Program-made: the position numbers and the translations under genes
Shown: piece after piece, positions 51,544-55,181 of the stretch
How positions within the stretch are numbered: the first letter of the stretch is position 1
How the letters are laid out: each line of letters starts with the position of its first letter
Origin: an uncultured Agathobacter sp.
GTDB taxonomy: Bacteria; Bacillota; Clostridia; Lachnospirales; Lachnospiraceae
DNA length: 55,181 nt
Direction of reading: 5' to 3'
NCBI GenBank assembly: GCA_910587655.1
Contig: CAJUND010000020.1
Location: 1 to 55,181 of the forward strand
Notes under the pieces: generated by a model
The model's input: the letters and a program-made list of their open reading frames with translations, nothing else
The model's database searches: none
Told to the model about the DNA's origin: nothing

Positions 51544-52332
51544 ATGAAAGAAAATAAAAGAAAAACCGTCAGCTTATCCATGATAAGCTATGAATTAAGA
51601 AACGTTACAGGAAATCCGTTCGTTCATATTTTCGGAATCGGGCTTCCAATCTTCTTCCTGTTTATCATTACACGCATGACAGTCTCTGAATTACAGGACG
51701 CATCACTCATTAAAACAGTTTCCACCACTGTCTTTCTTGGAATCAGCACCCTGATTCCAATGGCAATGATTTTAATGGGTTACTCCGTCATGCAGTCGCA
51801 GGATATTGAAAAAGGAATACCCGAACGCCTGCAGCTGTTTGGCATAGAACAGCATATCACCATCTGTAACCGCATTATTTCCGAACTGATATTTTTATCA
51901 TCTGCAATTATCCTTTATTTCCTTGTGGGAATCATTTTTATGGATTTACAGGCACCGGTGATTACAGGAATCATTTCTTATATTTTCTGTATACTGGTAT
52001 TTAGTCTCATCTGTTTTATACTGGGTCATGCAGTTGCAACACTGTTGAGAAAATTCAGTCTGACCTACTGTGCAGCCATGCTGCTGTACTTCGTCTTTAT
52101 GATTTTCGGAGGAATGATGGGACTTACCTATGATAATATGTCAGCTCCCATGCAGGCAGTTGCAAAGCTGCTTCCGGTCACATATTTTAACAGGGATTTT
52201 TACACCATTTGGACAGGGGAATCCTACAATTTTGTCCCAATGCTGCAGTCCTACCTCTTTCTGGGTGCTGTATCCGCTGTACTTCTGTTTATTGCATTAA
52301 AAAGAGATAAAAGAAAAGGGAATTTATCATAA
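51544..52332 (+). CDS. ABC-2 type permease
   Basis: About 262 residues, six transmembrane segments, with FIFGIGLPIFFLFII-like first helix and RLQLFGIEQHITICNRIISE in the cytosolic loop; the PVTYFNRDFY ending is typical of ABC-2 drug exporters. I choose the ATG at 51544 (MKENKRK); another in-frame ATG at 51532 lies inside the repeat and is part of its alternative hairpin. No Shine-Dalgarno is visible for either. Partner of the ATPase at 50564. Confidence 0.88.
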   Translation: MKENKRKTVSLSMISYELRNVTGNPFVHIFGIGLPIFFLFIITRMTVSELQDASLIKTVSTTVFLGISTLIPMAMILMGYSVMQSQDIEKGIPERLQLFGIEQHITICNRIISELIFLSSAIILYFLVGIIFMDLQAPVITGIISYIFCILVFSLICFILGHAVATLLRKFSLTYCAAMLLYFVFMIFGGMMGLTYDNMSAPMQAVAKLLPVTYFNRDFYTIWTGESYNFVPMLQSYLFLGAVSAVLLFIALKRDKRKGNLS

Positions 52333-52337
52333 TTATA

Positions 52338-52366
52338 TAGACAGACTATTTATTCTGTGTTATACT
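52338..52366 (+). promoter_or_regulatory. Promoter of the ABC-F gene
   Basis: TAGACA (52338-52343) and TATACT (52361-52366) are spaced by 17 bp. Transcription should begin near 52373, giving a leader of about 310 nt before the ABC-F start codon. Confidence 0.75.
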
Positions 52367-52465
52367 CTGCAATAAGTCAGCGGTGCTGACTGATACTGCA
52401 GGGTATTAACATTGTTACACAGACATGCAATGTTATTGCCTAAAAAATAACAAAAAATTCAGGAG

Positions 52466-52587
52466 AGGGGCGATAAGATGCGGATATAATCTACTTTTGA
52501 AACATGAAACCTATTGACAGCCAGCAAATTTCTGCTGTTTATTCATGTTGCCAAAAGTGGATTATGTTCTCATAACCCCTCTTTTTT
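52466..52587 (+). terminator. Attenuator terminator of the ABC-F leader
   Basis: The left arm AGGGG...TAATCTACTTTTG...ACATGAA and right arm TTCATGT...CAAAAGTGGATTA...CCCCT pair over about 35-40 positions with small bulges, followed directly by CTTTTTT. It lies about 95 nt before the ABC-F start codon. Confidence 0.88.
52478..52489 (+). CDS. Three-codon leader peptide (Met-Arg-Ile)
   Basis: ATG CGG ATA TAA preceded by AGGAGAGG at about nine bases. It is too short to be a functional protein; its value would be in ribosome stalling within the terminator stem of the attenuator. Confidence 0.6.
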   Translation: MRI

Positions 52588-52682
52588 GGTGCAAAAAACT
52601 GAGATTACATGTTCCATTATCATGGCATCATGTTCCTAAAATGGCATATTTGCTGCTATTCTCTAAGGAAATGGTGAGTAAT

Positions 52683-54218
52683 ATGGCACAAATAAATGTA
52701 AACAACCTTACTTTCTGTTACGAAAACAGTTTTGACAATATATTTGAAAACGTTTCATTTTCCATTGATACCAGCTGGAAACTTGGATTTATTGGGAGAA
52801 ACGGAAAAGGTAAAACCACTTTTCTAAAACTTCTGATGAAAAAATTTGAATACAAAGGTTCCATCAGTACAACAACTGTCTTTGACTACTTTCCGTATCA
52901 CATTACAAACGCACAGATGAAAAAATGTGCAATTGATTTCATGGAAGAAATAAAACCTGACCATGAACCATGGAAAGTAATGTGTGAACTGGAAAAACTA
53001 AATCTTGATGCAGAGGTACTTTACCGGCCCTTTGAAACCTTAAGCCACGGGGAACGTACCAAAGTCATGTTGGCACTGCTTTTTTCCGGGGACAATAACT
53101 TTCTGTTGATTGATGAACCCACAAACCATCTGGACCAGGAATCAAGAGCAACAGTGAAAGGATATCTTTCCAAAAAAAACAGCTTTATACTCGTTTCACA
53201 TGACCGAAATCTGCTTGACGCATGCATCGATCATGTCCTGGTATTAAACCGCTGTTCAATTGAAGTCCAGAGCGGGAATTTTTCAAGCTGGTGGGAAAAC
53301 AAAAGCAGAAAAGACATTTTCGTACAGAAAGAAAATGAAAAACACTTAAAAGAAATCAGCAAACTAAAAATAGCATCACAAAAAGCGCGACACTGGGCAG
53401 ACAAAAATGAATCCACAAAAATCGGATATGATCCCATTAAAGAACATGACCGCTGCAAAGGAACAAGAGCCTACATCGGAGCAAAAACAAAAAAAATGCA
53501 AAGTCGTGTGAAACAGATGGAAGAAAGAATTGACAAGGAAATCATTCAGAAAGAAGGGCTTTTGCAGGATCTAGAAGCTCCTGCTGATTTAAAAATTGTT
53601 CCGCTTACGCATAATAAAAATGTTTTATGCTCCATATCTGGATATTCATTAAAATATGCAGACGCACACAGACATTTGTTTGAAAATCTGAATATGGAAA
53701 TCAAACAAAAAGAAAGAGTTATTCTAAGTGGAAAAAACGGCTGTGGAAAATCCAGCCTGATTAAAGCAATTTTGATTCACCAGAAAAACAAACTGCTTCT
53801 TTCTGATTACGGCCTGACAGAAACTGGAATACTAGAAACTGCATCAGGTCTGACTATATCATATGTCAGCCAGGACACTTCTTTCCTAAAAGGCAGCATA
53901 TTTGAATTTTGCAGGGAAAAAAATCTGGATGAAAGTCTTTTCTGTTCACTTCTCAGACAACTGGATTTTGACCGTGTACAATTTACAAAAGACATGAGGG
54001 AATTTTCCCAGGGACAGAAGAAAAAGGTTCTGATAGCTGCAGGCCTGATAATGCCTGCCCATTTGTATATCTGGGATGAACCATTAAACTATGTTGACCT
54101 GTTTTCCAGAATGCAGATTGAAAAATTAATTCTGAAATACTGTCCAACAATGCTGATTGTGGAGCATGATGTTATGTTCTGTGAAAAAATTGCAACAAAG
54201 ACAATCTGTATCAGTTAA
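52683..54218 (+). CDS. ABC-F ribosome-protection protein (Lsa/Vga-like)
   Basis: 511 residues with two ATPase cassettes and no membrane segment. Cassette 1: Walker A GRNGKGKTTF, signature LSHGERTKV, Walker B LLIDEPTNHLD. Cassette 2: GKNGCGKSSL, FSQGQKKKV, LYIWDEPLNYVD. The charged helical linker at about 200-310 is the ribosome-reaching arm. ABC-F proteins of this size dislodge lincosamides, streptogramins A or pleuromutilins from the 50S subunit. The ATG at 52683 is preceded by GGTGAG. The attenuator leader upstream supports drug-inducible expression. Confidence 0.9.
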   Translation: MAQINVNNLTFCYENSFDNIFENVSFSIDTSWKLGFIGRNGKGKTTFLKLLMKKFEYKGSISTTTVFDYFPYHITNAQMKKCAIDFMEEIKPDHEPWKVMCELEKLNLDAEVLYRPFETLSHGERTKVMLALLFSGDNNFLLIDEPTNHLDQESRATVKGYLSKKNSFILVSHDRNLLDACIDHVLVLNRCSIEVQSGNFSSWWENKSRKDIFVQKENEKHLKEISKLKIASQKARHWADKNESTKIGYDPIKEHDRCKGTRAYIGAKTKKMQSRVKQMEERIDKEIIQKEGLLQDLEAPADLKIVPLTHNKNVLCSISGYSLKYADAHRHLFENLNMEIKQKERVILSGKNGCGKSSLIKAILIHQKNKLLLSDYGLTETGILETASGLTISYVSQDTSFLKGSIFEFCREKNLDESLFCSLLRQLDFDRVQFTKDMREFSQGQKKKVLIAAGLIMPAHLYIWDEPLNYVDLFSRMQIEKLILKYCPTMLIVEHDVMFCEKIATKTICIS

Positions 54219-54273
54219 TATAGTATTCTGTTTTTCTTGCAGATAGTACGGAATGATATTAGAATACACTGCA

Positions 54274-54307
54274 AAAGCCGCTAATTTTACTATAAATTAG
54301 CGGCTTT
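54274..54307 (+). terminator. Terminator after the ABC-F gene
   Basis: A perfect 14-bp stem (AAAGCCGCTAATTT / AAATTAGCGGCTTT) with a 6-nt loop. Confidence 0.85.
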
Positions 54308-54603
54308 CATAAATCAAAACTGCCTCTGCAGATTATTTTTAGGCGGAACTGACAGCACCCCAACTCATACCATAATTCTGCTTTACCTATTTCAGAAAAA
54401 CAAATTCTATAGTAATTTGTACCTTCTCCGTCAAAATGCAACAGTTCCTGTTATAGAAATAAACGCACAGAAAATCCATACGCCTATTTATCAAAAATTG
54501 CAAATAAGTTTTTAACTTATCCTCCAATGGAATAAGCATAGCAAAAGATTGTGAACATATTATGTCATGAAGTTAAACTGTTTCTAAAATTTGAGAATAT
54601 TTT
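54308..54603. other. Gene-free intergenic stretch
   Basis: About 295 bp between the ABC-F terminator and the end of the DUF6483 gene. I see no frame, repeat or strong hairpin. Confidence 0.6.
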
Positions 54604-54990
54604 CTAAATTTTTCCCAAATCTTTTCCTAATACTCCAAGTCCCCTGCTGTCAGCCAGACTCTGTACACCTTCTTTTACTTCTTCCCTTGAATAATTATGT
54701 TCTTCCAGAAATGAATCAGAAAGTGTATTTAAATAATCATAAAAATACAATGCTGTTTCAAAGCTCTTGTTTTCATCTTTCTTAATTTCATCAAAAAGAA
54801 GATTTTCTGCTTCATTGATTTTACCATTATCCACCATATGGATTAAATCCGTATATATCTGGGACATTTCTGAAAACTTCATATCTTCTTTTTCCTCATA
54901 TTTAACTGTATCCCTGCCAAGTACAATTTTTGCAAGCATATGCACCATATCCCGTATCTGTCTCATTACAAAATCATTTTTATGTATCAT
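54604..54990 (-). CDS. DUF6483 family protein
   Basis: About 128 residues, helical and acidic. The N-terminus DFVMRQIRDMVHMLAKIVLG is typical of DUF6483, a small Lachnospiraceae/Clostridia family of unknown function. The tail reads GVQSLADSRGLGVLGKDLGKI. The ATG at 54990 follows GAGGAGAG; the longer in-frame start at 55017 is less likely because it overlaps the hairpin at 55011. It stands downstream of tRNA-Cys on the same strand. Confidence 0.75.
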   Translation of the reverse strand: MIHKNDFVMRQIRDMVHMLAKIVLGRDTVKYEEKEDMKFSEMSQIYTDLIHMVDNGKINEAENLLFDEIKKDENKSFETALYFYDYLNTLSDSFLEEHNYSREEVKEGVQSLADSRGLGVLGKDLGKI

Positions 54991-55010
54991 TTTCTCTCCT
55001 CTAATTTCAA

Positions 55011-55045
55011 AAGCCACAATCCCTGAAAATCAAGAATTGTGGCTT
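55011..55045 (-). terminator. Terminator of the tRNA transcript
   Basis: AAGCCACAAT pairs perfectly with ATTGTGGCTT (10 bp) and TTTGAAATT follows on the minus strand, 10 nt past tRNA-Cys. Confidence 0.75.
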
Positions 55046-55054
55046 AAAATAAAA

Positions 55055-55124
55055 GGTGACTGCCGGATTTGAACCGGCGATCAGGGAGTTGCAGTCCCAC
55101 GCCTTACCACTTGGCTAAGTCACC
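55055..55124 (-). tRNA. tRNA-Cys (anticodon GCA)
   Basis: A 70-nt cloverleaf on the minus strand. Acceptor stem GGTGACT / AGTCACC, anticodon loop CTGCAAC giving GCA, T-arm GCCGGTTCAAATCCGGC. No CCA is encoded. Confidence 0.95.
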
Positions 55125-55128
55125 AGAA

Positions 55129-55181
55129 CTCCCCGAGTAGGGCTCGAACCTACAACAACTCGGTTAACAGCCGAGTGCTCT
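55129..55181 (-). tRNA. tRNA-Asn (anticodon GTT), 5' end beyond window
   Basis: The minus strand shows the anticodon arm CTCGGCTGTTAACCGAG with GTT, the T-arm and the 3' acceptor half TCGGGGAG. The first 20 or so bases of the gene lie past the window edge. Spacing to tRNA-Cys is 4 nt, so both belong to one transcript. Confidence 0.9.

Larger units (their letters stand above)
52373..52682 (+). promoter_or_regulatory. Attenuator leader of the ABC-F gene
   Basis: A structured 5' leader. In order: hairpin GTCAGC/GCTGAC (52377-52391), hairpin TAACATTG/CAATGTTA (about 52408-52436), ribosome site AGGAGAGG, a three-codon frame Met-Arg-Ile-stop (52478-52489), and a very long imperfect stem. In that stem the arm at 52466-52508 pairs with 52545-52581, ending in CCCCTCTTTTTT (terminator). 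The leader frame lies inside the left arm, so a stalled ribosome would block terminator formation. This is the layout of ribosome-mediated attenuation known for ABC-F genes such as vga(A) and vmlR. Confidence 0.85.

Noticed and set aside
52545..52682. N-terminal extension of the ABC-F protein by 46 residues
   Set aside because: The extension runs through the attenuator terminator and has no ribosome site. The ATG at 52683 has one and gives the normal ABC-F start.

Overview
The window looks like a chromosomal segment of a gut Firmicute of the Lachnospiraceae type. The evidence is moderate-to-low G+C, strong AGGAGG-type ribosome sites, zf-HC2 and ECF sigma pairs, spore-former style cell-wall amidases, a DUF6483 gene, and many AAA-ATPase and SUKH-type genes typical of that group. 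No phage, plasmid, transposase or CRISPR array is visible. Most genes are on the minus strand.

Layout. 1-3.3 kb: two nearly identical tandem genes for a AAA-ATPase fused to a PD-(D/E)XK nuclease domain, the first cut by the window edge. 3.4-4.9 kb: ECF sigma factor and its zinc-finger membrane anti-sigma factor. 5.1-8.0 kb: a compact minus-strand array of small proteins resembling interbacterial-toxin immunity proteins (DUF3396, DUF2750 and SUKH types) ending in an M50-like peptidase. 8.2-14.7 kb: DUF885 lipoprotein peptidase, DUF1963 protein, an XRE regulator with a small membrane partner, adenosine-deaminase-like protein and a cell-wall amidase. 14.8-18.6 kb: YqeY, ankyrin/DUF4303 protein, RsmI and an AlbA_2 (Schlafen-type) ATP-binding regulator. 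18.7-28.3 kb: rearranged ground with a decayed and an intact LprI-like lipoprotein gene, a SpoU methyltransferase, PadR and DUF998 remnants, orphan immunity-like genes and a large low-complexity protein. 28.3-36.2 kb: L,D-transpeptidase, a LytTR/DUF3021 regulatory pair, more SUKH-like genes and a AAA_14/DUF4143 ATPase with a decayed relative nearby. 36.4-44.9 kb: two ABC exporters, the first in one operon with an S41 peptidase and a second amidase. 45.1-47.9 kb: sigma factor with a membrane beta-propeller partner. 48.1-54.2 kb: two-component system, its ABC exporter, and an ABC-F ribosome-protection gene with an attenuator leader. 54.6-55.2 kb: DUF6483 gene and two tRNAs.

The most striking signal is a structured repeat of about 95-130 nt found three times (14665-14776, 47241-47371, 51451-51543). 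Each copy lies inside an operon, in the same orientation, and abuts the start codon of the downstream gene. All three downstream genes lack a visible Shine-Dalgarno sequence. A base-pair covariation and a four-base stop/start overlap in two copies suggest that it works as RNA and may set translation of the downstream gene. A different two-hairpin element sits in the same kind of position at 41243-41316. Other strong regulatory signals are a shared direct-repeat operator in front of the two-component genes and their ABC target, a LytTR-type site over the -35 of the lytTR gene, and a three-codon leader peptide plus large terminator hairpin before the ABC-F gene.

Taken together, the region is an accessory zone of envelope-stress sensing (two sigma/anti-sigma pairs, two-component system, LytTR pair), antimicrobial export and ribosome protection, peptidoglycan remodelling, and orphan immunity genes without matching toxins.
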